Source of the DNA: Ardenticatenaceae bacterium
GTDB taxonomy: Bacteria > Chloroflexota > Anaerolineae > Promineifilales > Promineifilaceae
Reading direction: 5' to 3'
Length of the DNA: 64,000 nucleotides
Assembly: GCA_020634495.1 (NCBI GenBank)
Contig: JACKBR010000023.1
Coordinates: 13,441 to 77,440 of the forward strand
The notes below the pieces were generated by a model that worked only from the letters and a program-made list of their open reading frames with translations, was not told the origin of the DNA and made no database searches. Position numbers and translations under genes: made by a program. Of the stretch, positions 25,604-33,610 are shown piece after piece (within the stretch, counting starts at the first letter, position 1; every line of letters begins with the position of its first letter).

Positions 25604-25824
25604 GATGTTCTCCTGAATGCTAATAAAAAGAACCTCTTTTTTGCAGTTTAATCTATTGCTTTTTGGTAGACGCATGGCAAATGTCATGAATGGCAGATGA
25701 CTTTCTTCGGCAGAAATTTTGGCCAGGAGTTGTAAAATGAAATCATATTTTATGGTGCTAATGACCAGAAATTTATCGACTTTAGACGGGCTGGGGCCAG
25801 AATGACAATCCGCTTTTATATTTA

Positions 25825-25836
25825 TGACAATTGTCA
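25825..25836. promoter_or_regulatory. Palindromic operator candidate (TGAC-N4-GTCA)
   Basis: TGACAATTGTCA, a perfect palindrome, lies 66 bases before the degenerate receiver gene. The half-sites match the TGAC-N4-GTCA core of Dnr/NnrR-type Crp/Fnr operators. A TATCCT hexamer about 25 bases downstream would put the site near -41. A similar site is at 27411. Confidence 0.4.
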
Positions 25837-25901
25837 CTGGCTGTTGCAATCACTGAACCTTATCCTTTTTGCCACTATGGATAAGTAGGCTCTATTGAAC
25901 A

Positions 25902-26312
25902 ATGCTTGGATTAATGGAACAAATTCGCTTAATCATCATCGATCAGCATAAAGGAGTTCGTAACGCTTTACGTGTTCGGTTACGATCTGCGCCCAGTTTG
26001 GCTATTGTGGGTGCTGTTGATGCTGAAAAGGTAAAAAACTTGGTGCAGGCTGATTTGCAGCCAGATGTGGCTTTGCTGGGTTTATCTGGCCATAACGATG
26101 AGCTGGGGTTTATGGTTGAGTTGGTGAAGCTGCTGGTGGCCAAGGGAACGGCCGTATTGGCCCTGACTTCTTACATTGATGATTTAGCCCGTGAACTGCT
26201 TTTGCAGGCGGGTGCCAGCGATTATCGTTTGAAAACAGTAAATACCCCAGAACTTTTGGCTGAAATTGAGCTTTTAGCTGAAGAACAACGCAAACACAAG
26301 ATAGATAATTGA
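25902..26312 (+). CDS. Single-domain receiver-like protein lacking the phosphoacceptor
   Basis: A 136-residue protein with a CheY/NarL-receiver pattern but a degenerate active site. The acidic pair reads DQ (IIIDQHKGVRNAL) and the position of the phosphorylated Asp reads Gly (DVALLGLSGHN), while the Thr/Ser (LALTSY) and Lys (YRLKTV) are kept. It therefore probably works without phosphorylation (pseudo-receiver). There is no DNA-binding domain. The start could also be the ATG at 25914 (MEQIRLI). Confidence 0.8.
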   Translation: MLGLMEQIRLIIIDQHKGVRNALRVRLRSAPSLAIVGAVDAEKVKNLVQADLQPDVALLGLSGHNDELGFMVELVKLLVAKGTAVLALTSYIDDLARELLLQAGASDYRLKTVNTPELLAEIELLAEEQRKHKIDN

Positions 26313-26346
26313 TAAGGCAGCTGGTTTAGTTGCCTTGCCCCAGTTT

Positions 26347-27342
26347 TTATTCCTCTAAGGATTTTAGAACATTCATATAATTGGCTCGTTCAAACGCTGC
26401 CGGATCAGACACATGCTTTTGGCTCATAACCCCCTGAATGCCAACAATGCTATCTTCTTCATTTTGTTCCAGCCATTGTTCCAGCCCAGCCAGAATTTCC
26501 TTGATATATTCGATGCCATTTTTGAGTAAAACAGAGGCAACGGCCGTTACCTTTGCGCCTGCCATCATGCACTTGACAATATCTTCACCCCGTTCAACAC
26601 CGCCCGTTATGGCCAGGTCTGCCTTTACCAGGCTAGACAAAATAGCCGCCCACCGCAGGCGCAGCCGCAGCTCAGATCGTGTGCTTAAGTCCAGGCTAGA
26701 AATAACTTGTCGTGTTTCTAAATCAAAGTCCGGTTGGTAAAAGCGGTTGAACAACACAAGCCCATCAGCGCCCATTTCTACCAGTTGGTTGGCCATATGC
26801 GAGAAGGCACTGAAGTAAGGGCTTAGTTTAACGGCGACAGGAATTTTTACGGCCGTTTTCACATCCCTCACCAGATGCAAATACATCTCCTCAATTTCCT
26901 GGCCGCTAATATTTGGTTTGGTTGCCAAATAATAAATATTTAGCTCCATAGCATCGGCCCCGGCAGCCTCAATTAACCTGGCATATTGCACCCAGCCACC
27001 GCTGTAATATCCATTTAAGCTGGCAATAACAGGAATTGAAACTGCTTTCTTCGCCTGATAAATGTGGGCCAAATAGCCATTTGCACCCCGATTGTACCCC
27101 TTCATCTCTGGCAAATGTTGCAAGGCATCAGGCAAGTTTTGCTGGTTCAACGGCGTTACTTTTTCAACACCCATCCCCTGAAGCTCAATCTGTTCCTCAA
27201 ACAAAGAAGGCAGCACAACGGCCGCAGCGCCAGCAATCTCCATTCGTTGTAAATTGTCAACGTATGCCGTTAAAGGAGAGGCCGACACAATCAGCGGATT
27301 TTTTAGCGTTAGCCCAAGATATTTTGTACTCAAATCGGTCAT
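26347..27342 (-). CDS. Dihydroorotate dehydrogenase-like flavoprotein
   Basis: A 331-residue TIM-barrel flavoprotein of the 'dihydroorotate dehydrogenase-like' family: LGLTLKNPLIVSASPLTAYV, PVIASLNGYYSGGWVQYARL, AGADAMELNIYYLA, PVAVKLSPYFSAF, GADGLVLFNRFYQPD and LAITGGVERGEDIVKCMMAG. FMN binding is expected. This family is usually distinct from biosynthetic PyrD and found near pyruvate:ferredoxin oxidoreductase genes; none is seen here. Its true substrate is unknown. Confidence 0.88.
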   Translation of the reverse strand: MTDLSTKYLGLTLKNPLIVSASPLTAYVDNLQRMEIAGAAAVVLPSLFEEQIELQGMGVEKVTPLNQQNLPDALQHLPEMKGYNRGANGYLAHIYQAKKAVSIPVIASLNGYYSGGWVQYARLIEAAGADAMELNIYYLATKPNISGQEIEEMYLHLVRDVKTAVKIPVAVKLSPYFSAFSHMANQLVEMGADGLVLFNRFYQPDFDLETRQVISSLDLSTRSELRLRLRWAAILSSLVKADLAITGGVERGEDIVKCMMAGAKVTAVASVLLKNGIEYIKEILAGLEQWLEQNEEDSIVGIQGVMSQKHVSDPAAFERANYMNVLKSLEE

Positions 27343-27410
27343 TGATTTTTCTCCTGTCTGCCCAGCAAAGGTGGTAAATCATAGCTGATTTGTAAAAAAA
27401 CCACCACCAA

Positions 27411-27422
27411 TGACAGTTGTCA
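27411..27422. promoter_or_regulatory. Palindrome-like operator candidate (TGAC-N4-GTCA)
   Basis: TGACAGTTGTCA matches the same TGAC-N4-GTCA core as the site at 25825, in the gap between the DHODH-like gene (minus) and the DsbA-like gene (plus). It could serve either direction: minus-strand TATGAT at 27378-27383, or plus-strand TATAAT at 27454-27459. Confidence 0.4.
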
Positions 27423-27429
27423 GGCTGAA

Positions 27430-27459
27430 TTGTTACATCCAGCACTCGTTGAGTATAAT
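27430..27459 (+). promoter_or_regulatory. Candidate promoter upstream of the DsbA-like gene
   Basis: TTGTTA (27430-27435) and a perfect TATAAT (27454-27459) are 18 bases apart. The leader to the ATG at 27647 would be about 180 bases. The rest of the 304-base gap (27343-27646) shows nothing else. Confidence 0.45.
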
Positions 27460-27646
27460 GATGCCGGTAAACTGATGAAAATATGTGTAACTTATGGCAA
27501 GCCCAGGTTTCAATTGCAAAGGTTTATCTATGATTTGCTAAACGCCTGAGTTACATATTTCTCTCAAACAAACCATACTATTGTGGAACCATCGTTAGAA
27601 TAAATGGTTAGGCTTAGAACAAAAAAAGTGAAAGAGGTGAAGATCG

Positions 27647-28336
27647 ATGTCGAAAAGAGCAAGAGGCCGCCGGGCAGCTAAAAAACAAACAAACTGGCTG
27701 CTGATCGGTGGAATTGTGGTGGGTGGAATTGTTATTTTTGCTGGACTCATTGCCCTGGCTTTTCGTGAGCCAACCCGGCTGAGCCTGCTGAGTTTTTGTA
27801 ACACCAACCCAGATAACTGTATCGTGCTGGGCAATGAAGATTCCGATGTGTCTGTCGTTGAAGTGTCTGATTATGGCTGTTCCCATTGCCGTGACTTTAA
27901 TTTGGAAACAAGCCCATTGTTGGAAGCCCAATATGTGGAAAGCGACCAGGTAAAATGGGTGGTTGTTCCCTTTGCGCTGCAAAGCCAAACCGGGGCATTC
28001 CCCACCATGCCCTCCTCTGTCGCCGCAATGTGCGCCAATGAGCAAGGCACCTTTGCCGAATACCATAAGGCTTTATTTGAGCTGCAATCCTCTTCATTAT
28101 TTAATACCGAAGGGGGCTTTATGCAGGTTGCCGAGAATTTGGGAATGGATACAGAGGCATTTGGCAGCTGCCTAAGCGATAATGATTATACTGACAAAAT
28201 TGTAGAAAACATTACGGCCGCACAGCAGTCGGGTATTAATTCCACACCTAGCTTTTTTATAAATGGCGAAGCTCTGGCCGGAAATCAACCGCTCTCGGTT
28301 TTCCAACAACGGCTGGATGCCTTATTGGACTCCTAA
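27647..28336 (+). CDS. DsbA-family thiol:disulfide oxidoreductase (membrane-anchored)
   Basis: A 229-residue protein. A basic start (KRARGRRAAKKQT) and one membrane helix (WLLIGGIVVGGIVIFAGLIA) anchor a thioredoxin-fold domain outside the membrane. The redox motif CSHC occurs in VSDYGCSHCRDFNLE near residue 81, and the cis-Pro loop is STPSFFINGEAL. The SD (GAGGTG) precedes the ATG. Seven bases later comes a VKOR gene, whose product re-oxidises DsbA-type proteins, so the two probably form an oxidative-folding pathway. Confidence 0.92.
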   Translation: MSKRARGRRAAKKQTNWLLIGGIVVGGIVIFAGLIALAFREPTRLSLLSFCNTNPDNCIVLGNEDSDVSVVEVSDYGCSHCRDFNLETSPLLEAQYVESDQVKWVVVPFALQSQTGAFPTMPSSVAAMCANEQGTFAEYHKALFELQSSSLFNTEGGFMQVAENLGMDTEAFGSCLSDNDYTDKIVENITAAQQSGINSTPSFFINGEALAGNQPLSVFQQRLDALLDS

Positions 28337-28342
28337 CTTTTT

Positions 28343-28804
28343 ATGAAAGAAGATTGGCAATTACGGTTAATTCAGCTGCTGGCTGTGCCAGGGATGCTGC
28401 TGGCTTACTATTTATATTTGTTTCATGAAGGCGTCCTGGTTGTGGGCTGTGTAGTTGGGGGCTGGTTTGACTGTGGTCAGGTTAGTGGGCCTGGCGCTCA
28501 GTTTGCTTCCATTGGGCCAGTGCCTGTTGCTTTTATTGGCCTGACGGGCTATGCCGTCATTTTTTTGCTTACCTGGCTGCGGGATTGGGACATTCCGTTG
28601 ATGGATTACCTGCCAGAGCTGTTGGTTGTGGTGATTGGTTTTGCCTTCCTGTTTTCGCTGGGGCTGACGCTGCTGGAACTTTTTGTGATTGGGGCGTTCT
28701 GTCAATATTGTGTGGTTTCGGCCGTTTTGGTAACCGTTTTGTTTGGTTTGGCCATAAGCTACATGCGTTCGGTTAATGCGGAGGGGGTGGAAGATGCGTC
28801 TTGA
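28343..28804 (+). CDS. Vitamin K epoxide reductase (VKOR) family protein
   Basis: A 153-residue protein with four or five membrane helices. The loop cysteines CVVGGWFDC and the CxxC in GAFCQYCVVSAVL are the VKOR redox pairs; the conserved loop Ser/Thr is in PGAQFASIGPVPVAFIG. Bacterial VKOR passes electrons from DsbA-like proteins to quinone. It directly follows the DsbA-like gene and overlaps the next CBS gene by 11 bases. Confidence 0.92.
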   Translation: MKEDWQLRLIQLLAVPGMLLAYYLYLFHEGVLVVGCVVGGWFDCGQVSGPGAQFASIGPVPVAFIGLTGYAVIFLLTWLRDWDIPLMDYLPELLVVVIGFAFLFSLGLTLLELFVIGAFCQYCVVSAVLVTVLFGLAISYMRSVNAEGVEDAS

Positions 28805-29261
28805 GTTAGTGAAGGATTGGATGAGCCGTGATGTGGTGACTGGCGCGCCGACGATGGGTTTGTTGGATGCTGACTCTTTAATGCGTGAGCATAAAATTCG
28901 TCGGCTGCCAGTGGTGGAAAACGGCCGTCTTGTGGGCATTGTTACCTATGGCGATATCCGCGAAGCACGGCCGTCCCTGGCATCTGCCGTGAGTACCTGG
29001 GAGATGAACCACTACCTGGCCAGCCTCAACATTGGCGAAATTATGACCCAGGCAACAAAATCGGTATCTCCAGAGGCTACGATTGGCGAAGCTGCGGATA
29101 TGATGCTAACAAGCAAGATTAGCGGCCTTCCAGTGGTGGATGCAAAAGGTGTGCTGGTGGGTATTATCACCGAGTCAGATATTTTCCGCATGGTGGCCCA
29201 CCACTGGAAGCAAGGCCAGGATGATTCCACAAAACCATATACCCATTATGATGGAAAATAG
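28794..29261 (+). CDS. Tandem CBS-domain protein
   Basis: A 155-residue protein with two CBS domains (VKDWMSRDVVTGAPTMGLLD, then VENGRLVGIVTYGDIRE; IGEIMTQATKSVSPEATIGE, then VLVGIITESDIFRMV). I chose the ATG at 28794, after GAGGGGGTGG; it overlaps the VKOR stop. Ligand is probably an adenine nucleotide (family inference). It is the second CBS-pair gene in this region. Confidence 0.9.
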   Translation: MRLELVKDWMSRDVVTGAPTMGLLDADSLMREHKIRRLPVVENGRLVGIVTYGDIREARPSLASAVSTWEMNHYLASLNIGEIMTQATKSVSPEATIGEAADMMLTSKISGLPVVDAKGVLVGIITESDIFRMVAHHWKQGQDDSTKPYTHYDGK

Positions 29262-29354
29262 GTAGCTGCTTTTTTGCTACGTAACAAAAATTGGGCCAAT
29301 TGCCTTGGGCACAAGGGGCCGAACCTGGCATTAATTTATTGGGTCGATGAACCC

Positions 29355-29383
29355 TTGACGCAGCCCCAGCCCTGGGCTAGAAT
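29355..29383 (+). promoter_or_regulatory. Sigma-70-type promoter for the ffh operon
   Basis: TTGACG (29355-29360) and TAGAAT (29378-29383), each 5 of 6 to consensus, are 17 bases apart. Transcription would begin near 29390, leaving a leader of about 130 bases before the ffh GTG. Confidence 0.6.
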
Positions 29384-29454
29384 TGCGCGTCTGCAAAGCA
29401 GCATGATTTTTTGCAGCCATAAGCAGCAACGTTAACCAATTGAACGTATTGAAT

Positions 29455-29490
29455 AACGGGTTAATACCATTATTGACCCGTTTATTTTTG
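29455..29490 (+). terminator. Terminator-like hairpin inside the ffh leader (possible attenuator)
   Basis: AACGGGTTAATA (29455-29466) pairs with TATTGACCCGTT (29471-29482) over 12 bp with one G-U pair and a 4-base loop, followed by TTATTTTTG. It lies after the proposed promoter and 33 bases before the ffh start, so read-through would be needed for ffh expression. Confidence 0.6.
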
Positions 29491-29522
29491 TCTCTGGTAA
29501 ATAACCAACGCAAGGGAAAAAC

Positions 29523-30857
29523 GTGTTTGAGTCTTTAGGCAATCGCCTGCAATCTGTTTTTGATGGCTTGCAGCGGCGCGGCAAACTTACTGAAGCGGAT
29601 GTAGACAAGGCAATGCGCGAGGTGCGCCTGGCCTTGCTGGAAGCGGACGTGAACTTCAAGGTTGTGAAAAGCTTTGTGGCTCGCGTGCGTGAACGCGCCG
29701 TTGGCCAGGAAGTGATGCGCAGCCTGACGCCAGGCCAGCAGGTGGTGAAGATTGTCCAGGAAGAGTTGGTGGAGACACTGGGTGAACCAGGGCGTCTGAA
29801 TTTGGGTATGCAATCACCTGCGGTCATTATGCTGGTTGGGTTGCAAGGCGCTGGTAAAACAACAATGGCGGGCAAGTTGGCTCTCCATTTACGCAAGCAG
29901 GGCAGACGGCCGTTACTCGTTGGAGCAGATGTTTATCGCCCTGCGGCCATTGACCAACTGCAAACCCTTGGCCGCCAACTGGATATTCCCGTGTACGATG
30001 AAGGCCCAGAAGGCAATCCAGTGAATGTGTGTGCCAACGGCGTGAAGAAAGCCGTGGCCACTGGGGCGACCACCGTCATTTTAGATACCGCTGGCCGGTT
30101 AAACATTGATGAAATGATGATGGGTGAAATTAAGGCCATCAAAGAGAAAGTGAAGCCTGTTGAAACGCTGCTTGTGGCCGACGCAATGACGGGGCAAGAA
30201 GCTGTTCGCGTGGCCACCGACTTTAACAATGCTGTTAACATCACCGGGCTCATCATGACTAAGATTGATGGGGATGCCCGTGGTGGCGCAGCCATTTCTA
30301 TGCGCGAAGTGACCGGTGTGCCTATCAAGTTCTTGGGCACCGGTGAAAAGCTAAACGCCATCGAGGAATTTCATCCGGATCGTCTTTCCAGCCGAATTTT
30401 GGGTATGGGTGATGTCCTGACTCTGATTGAGCGCGCTCAAGAAGAGATGGATCAGGAAGAAGCCGAGAAAGCTGGCAAGCGGATGCTGCAAGGTGATTTT
30501 AATCTGGAAGATTTTTTAAACCAGATGCAGCAAATTAAACGTCTGGGGCCAATTGGCCAGCTTTTGGAAATGATTCCGGGCATGAACAAGATGGCTAAGG
30601 ATGTAGATTTAAGCGGCGCTGAAGGGGATTTGAAGCGCATTGAGGCGATCATTCGCTCGATGACACCCCAGGAACGGCGCAATCCAAAGATTCTCAAGGC
30701 GAGCCGTAAACGCCGCGTGGCGGCTGGGTCTGGCACTACGGTGCAAGAAGTCAATTCGTTGTTAAAACAGTTTCAAGAAATGAAGAAGATGATGAAACAG
30801 TTAACGAAAGGGCGTGGCCGTGGCTTGAATAATTTGCTGGGCCGTTTAGGGCAGTAA
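29523..30857 (+). CDS. ffh: Signal recognition particle protein Ffh (SRP54)
   Basis: A 444-residue GTPase, the usual length, that binds SRP RNA and signal sequences during co-translational targeting. N domain at residues 1-90; G domain with P-loop GLQGAGKTTMAGKLA (about 105), the ADVYRPAAIDQL element, DTAGRLNID and TKIDGDARGG; M domain from about residue 325 with a methionine-rich end (MKKMMKQLTKG). It starts with GTG, preceded by AAGGGAAAAA. It leads the cluster ffh-rpsP-khpA-rimM, a conserved bacterial arrangement. Confidence 0.97.
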   Translation: MFESLGNRLQSVFDGLQRRGKLTEADVDKAMREVRLALLEADVNFKVVKSFVARVRERAVGQEVMRSLTPGQQVVKIVQEELVETLGEPGRLNLGMQSPAVIMLVGLQGAGKTTMAGKLALHLRKQGRRPLLVGADVYRPAAIDQLQTLGRQLDIPVYDEGPEGNPVNVCANGVKKAVATGATTVILDTAGRLNIDEMMMGEIKAIKEKVKPVETLLVADAMTGQEAVRVATDFNNAVNITGLIMTKIDGDARGGAAISMREVTGVPIKFLGTGEKLNAIEEFHPDRLSSRILGMGDVLTLIERAQEEMDQEEAEKAGKRMLQGDFNLEDFLNQMQQIKRLGPIGQLLEMIPGMNKMAKDVDLSGAEGDLKRIEAIIRSMTPQERRNPKILKASRKRRVAAGSGTTVQEVNSLLKQFQEMKKMMKQLTKGRGRGLNNLLGRLGQ

Positions 30858-31018
30858 ATACTGTTTTGTAATTTGTAGGTGGGAAAGCGGCGAAAATTGC
30901 CGAATGATGTAGAATTGGTCGCTTACCCAGTTAATTGATAATGAAATGCGTATCTGTTTGCGGATGCGCAGGCAACAGAATGTGAATAAATTCTTGAAGT
31001 AAGTGGAGATAAAGATAA

Positions 31019-31561
31019 ATGCTTAAGATTCGATTGAGCCGCAGAGGCAAGAAAAGACAACCAAGCTACCGCGTGGTTGTGGCTGATATTAATTCCAAGC
31101 GAGACGGCCGTATTGTTGAACGCATTGGCCATTACAATCCGTTGACTGAGCCAGCGGAGTTTGCAATTAGAGAAGACCGTGCTTTGCATTGGCTGAGCGT
31201 GGGCGCACAACCTACAGATGCCGTGCGTCGCCTGCTGGATAAGCAAGGAACCTTTGATCGCCTGGGCCGTATGCACGCCGGGGAATCCCTGGAAGTATTG
31301 GCCGCCGAAGTCACGGGTGTGGCTGTTGCTGCCCCTGAAGCCGTGGAAGAAGTTGCCGAAGAAGAAGAAACGGCCGAAGAAGAATCCATTGTTGAAAAAG
31401 CTGTAGAGACCGTTAAAGAAGTGGTCGCTGAGGCAGCTGACGTGGTTGAAGATGCCGTTGAAGCGGTTGTGGAAACCGTGGAAGAGGTTGTTTCGGATTC
31501 TGATGACGCTGAAGCTGACGAAGCTGATGAAGCGGCAGATGACGAAGAAGAAACTGACTAA
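31019..31561 (+). CDS. rpsP: Ribosomal protein S16 with long acidic C-terminal extension
   Basis: Residues 1-85 are a normal bS16 (MLKIRLSRRGKKRQPSYRVV, ERIGHYNPL, ALHWLSVGAQPTDAVRRLL). The protein continues to 180 residues, about twice the usual length, with a tail very rich in Glu, Asp, Ala and Val built from imperfect repeats of the type VEDAVEAVVETVEEVV, ending in DEAADDEEETD. The tail has no stop or frameshift before it and the next gene starts 12 bases later, so the extension is real in this sequence. It may form an acidic amphipathic helix; role unknown. Confidence 0.95.
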   Translation: MLKIRLSRRGKKRQPSYRVVVADINSKRDGRIVERIGHYNPLTEPAEFAIREDRALHWLSVGAQPTDAVRRLLDKQGTFDRLGRMHAGESLEVLAAEVTGVAVAAPEAVEEVAEEEETAEEESIVEKAVETVKEVVAEAADVVEDAVEAVVETVEEVVSDSDDAEADEADEAADDEEETD

Positions 31562-31572
31562 TTGAGGGATTC

Positions 31573-31815
31573 ATGAAAGACCTCGTAGAATATGTCGTAA
31601 AGTCTCTGGTGGAATCACCAGATGAAGTTTCTATTGATGAGTTTGATGAAGAGTCGGCCACGGTTTTGGAATTAACGGTTGCTGGCTCGGATATGGGCCG
31701 CGTCATTGGCAAAAGTGGTCGCGTGATTAATGCGATCCGTACGCTGGCGCAGGTAGCTGCTGCCAAGCAGGGCAAGCGCGTGTCTGTGGAACTTGTCGAA
31801 ACTGGCGATCGCTAA
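31573..31815 (+). CDS. khpA: KH-domain RNA-binding protein KhpA
   Basis: An 80-residue single KH domain with the RNA-binding GxxG loop (DMGRVIGKSGRVINAIRTL). This is the typical small KhpA encoded right after rpsP in many bacteria. It binds RNA together with KhpB elsewhere. A terminator follows 61 bases later, so it probably ends the ffh-rpsP-khpA transcript. Confidence 0.93.
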   Translation: MKDLVEYVVKSLVESPDEVSIDEFDEESATVLELTVAGSDMGRVIGKSGRVINAIRTLAQVAAAKQGKRVSVELVETGDR

Positions 31816-31876
31816 CTCCCGTTTTTCTGGGAATATGCCCGATCGGCGCTTCACAAATTGATCTTGATGACATGAT

Positions 31877-31899
31877 AACCTCGCTGTGGCGAGGTTTTT
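31877..31899 (+). terminator. Rho-independent terminator after khpA
   Basis: An 8-bp stem AACCTCGC / GCGAGGTT with a 4-base loop runs into TTTTTG. It separates khpA from rimM. Confidence 0.8.
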
Positions 31900-31960
31900 G
31901 TCGTTATCGCAACAGCTGCACTAATTGAACCGTTGCGTAACTGAATTTGCATTGTGAATT

Positions 31961-32497
31961 ATGAAGAGAAAAGAAGCTGACGCTGCCGCTGAGGCGGAAA
32001 CTGATTTTATTGTTATTGGCCAGATTACCAAGCCGCACGGGGTGCGGGGTGAGCTGCGGGTGAAGCCGCATACCGATGAGCCGGAGCGGTTTACCTGGCT
32101 GGAACAAGTTTATGTGGGCGAAACTGCGCGGAGCCTGATGCTGGTGGAAAAGGCGCGGGTGCATCAGGGGATGATTTTGCTGAAGTTTACGGCCGTAAAT
32201 GACCGAACCGCCGCCGAAGCTTTGCGTGGCGAGTGGCTGATGGTTCCTGAAGATGAAGCGCTGCCTTTGGAAGAGGGCGAATATTATCTGTTTCAACTGG
32301 AAGGGCTGTCAGTTTTTACAGACGACGGCGAGGATTTGGGGGTTTTGACCAGCATCATAGAAACTGGGGCCAACCATGTGTTTGTGGTGCAGGGTGCGCA
32401 GGGCGAGCTGCTGCTGCCAGACATTGATGAAGTGGTGCAGGAGATTGATTTTGAAAACGGCCGTATGGTCGTTAAACTGCTGCCAGGCTTAAGGTAG
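31961..32497 (+). CDS. rimM: Ribosome maturation factor RimM
   Basis: A 178-residue 30S maturation factor with an N-terminal RimM domain (IVIGQITKPHGVRGELRVKP) and a C-terminal PRC-barrel (YYLFQLEGLSVFTDDGEDLG, GANHVFVVQGAQGELLLPDI). RimM binds S19 and helps assemble the 30S head. The usual next genes trmD and rplS are not present downstream; dprA follows instead. Confidence 0.95.
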   Translation: MKRKEADAAAEAETDFIVIGQITKPHGVRGELRVKPHTDEPERFTWLEQVYVGETARSLMLVEKARVHQGMILLKFTAVNDRTAAEALRGEWLMVPEDEALPLEEGEYYLFQLEGLSVFTDDGEDLGVLTSIIETGANHVFVVQGAQGELLLPDIDEVVQEIDFENGRMVVKLLPGLR

Positions 32498-32547
32498 TTA
32501 AAAGTTTCTCCTCAATTGATTAGCTAGTTGGAGACAGGAGTAGTTAA

Positions 32548-33610
32548 ATGTCCGATCTAAAATATTGGCTTGGCTTCAATTTAGTCAAAGGCATTGGCCC
32601 TGCAAAAGTGCAAGCCTTGCTAGATTATTATGGCTCTTTAGACAATGCCTGGCAGGCAAATGAGTTTGAACTGCAAGATCAGCCTTGATAAACGAAGCAA
32701 TTCGACACCTTTTTTGCAAACCAGGCGTGAGGTTGATTTGGACGCAGCGCTGGCGCAGGCGCAGCAGGCAAATGTGTCGTTGCTCACCTGGGGAATGCCA
32801 GAATATCCCAGCTACCTGCGCGAGATTCCTAACCCACCGCCGCTGCTGTACTACCAGGGCGAACTGCGCGGTGATGTCAATGGGCCGTATTGTGGTGCCG
32901 GCGTCTGGCTAATCAGGTGACGCGAGATTTAGTGGCTGGGCTGGTGCAAAATAATATCACCATCGTCAGCGGATTGGCGCGGGGGATTGATGCTATTGCC
33001 CATAAAACGGCCGTTGACCTGGGCGGACGGAGCTGGCAGTGCTTAACCGACTGGAGCTGCATCTATCCTGCCGAACCGCACGATGGCCTGAAATTACGCA
33101 GGGCATGGGCTATCATCAGCGAACTATGGCCTGGGCATCCAGCCAGAGGCCAAGAACTCCGCCCGCAACCAAATTATCAGCGGCCTTTCACTTGGCGTAG
33201 TGTGTTGGGCCTTCCAGCAAACGCAGCAGCGCCTTATCACCAACGCCTGGAGCAAGACCGCGGTGTGCCGTGCCGGGCAACATCAGCCAGCAGCCGGGGG
33301 GCTAAAATAAGCTCATTCAGGGAAGGGGCCAAACTGGTAGCGTCGATGATATTATTTGGAAGAACTCGAATTTGCATATGGTGGCAGAAAAAACGGCCGT
33401 ACAGCTTATGCTTCCAGAAACAGCCGAAAAATTGCTCTTCACAATAGCCATCTTTCAGGCCAGCCGTTCGTATCGATGACCTGAGTCGTACAACCGGAGT
33501 TTGCCCAGCGCCCTGGTGAGCAGCACCTTCTTTGCATTAATGGAACAAGGATGGTGCAGCAAGTGGGCGGGTATGTGCTGCTCGCGAAGATATTCATCTA
33601 TAACACATCA
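32548..33610 (+). pseudogene. dprA: DNA-processing protein DprA, several frameshifts
   Basis: ATG at 32548 with GGAGACAGGAG upstream opens a DprA N-terminus (YWLGFNLVKGIGPAKVQALL) that stops after 46 residues. DprA then continues in other frames: VSLLTWGMPEYPSYLREIPN, the Rossmann-fold SGLARGIDAIAHKTAVDLGG, IYPAEPH, NQIISGLSLGVV, LEQDRGVP, REGAKLVAS, and a winged-helix end (AEKLLFTIAIFQAS, PSALVSST, ALMEQG). At least six frame changes are needed. Order and spacing are those of a full DprA, which loads RecA on incoming single strands. Sequence error is as likely as decay. Confidence 0.8.

Noticed and set aside
25604..25849. 82-residue N-terminal extension of the CBS protein
   Set aside because: A strong SD precedes the ATG at 25603 and the extra residues look non-coding.
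29384..29490. Possible SRP RNA (ffs) upstream of ffh
   Set aside because: The conserved SRP RNA tetraloop/asymmetric-loop sequence (GGAAGGAAGCAGC type) is not present.
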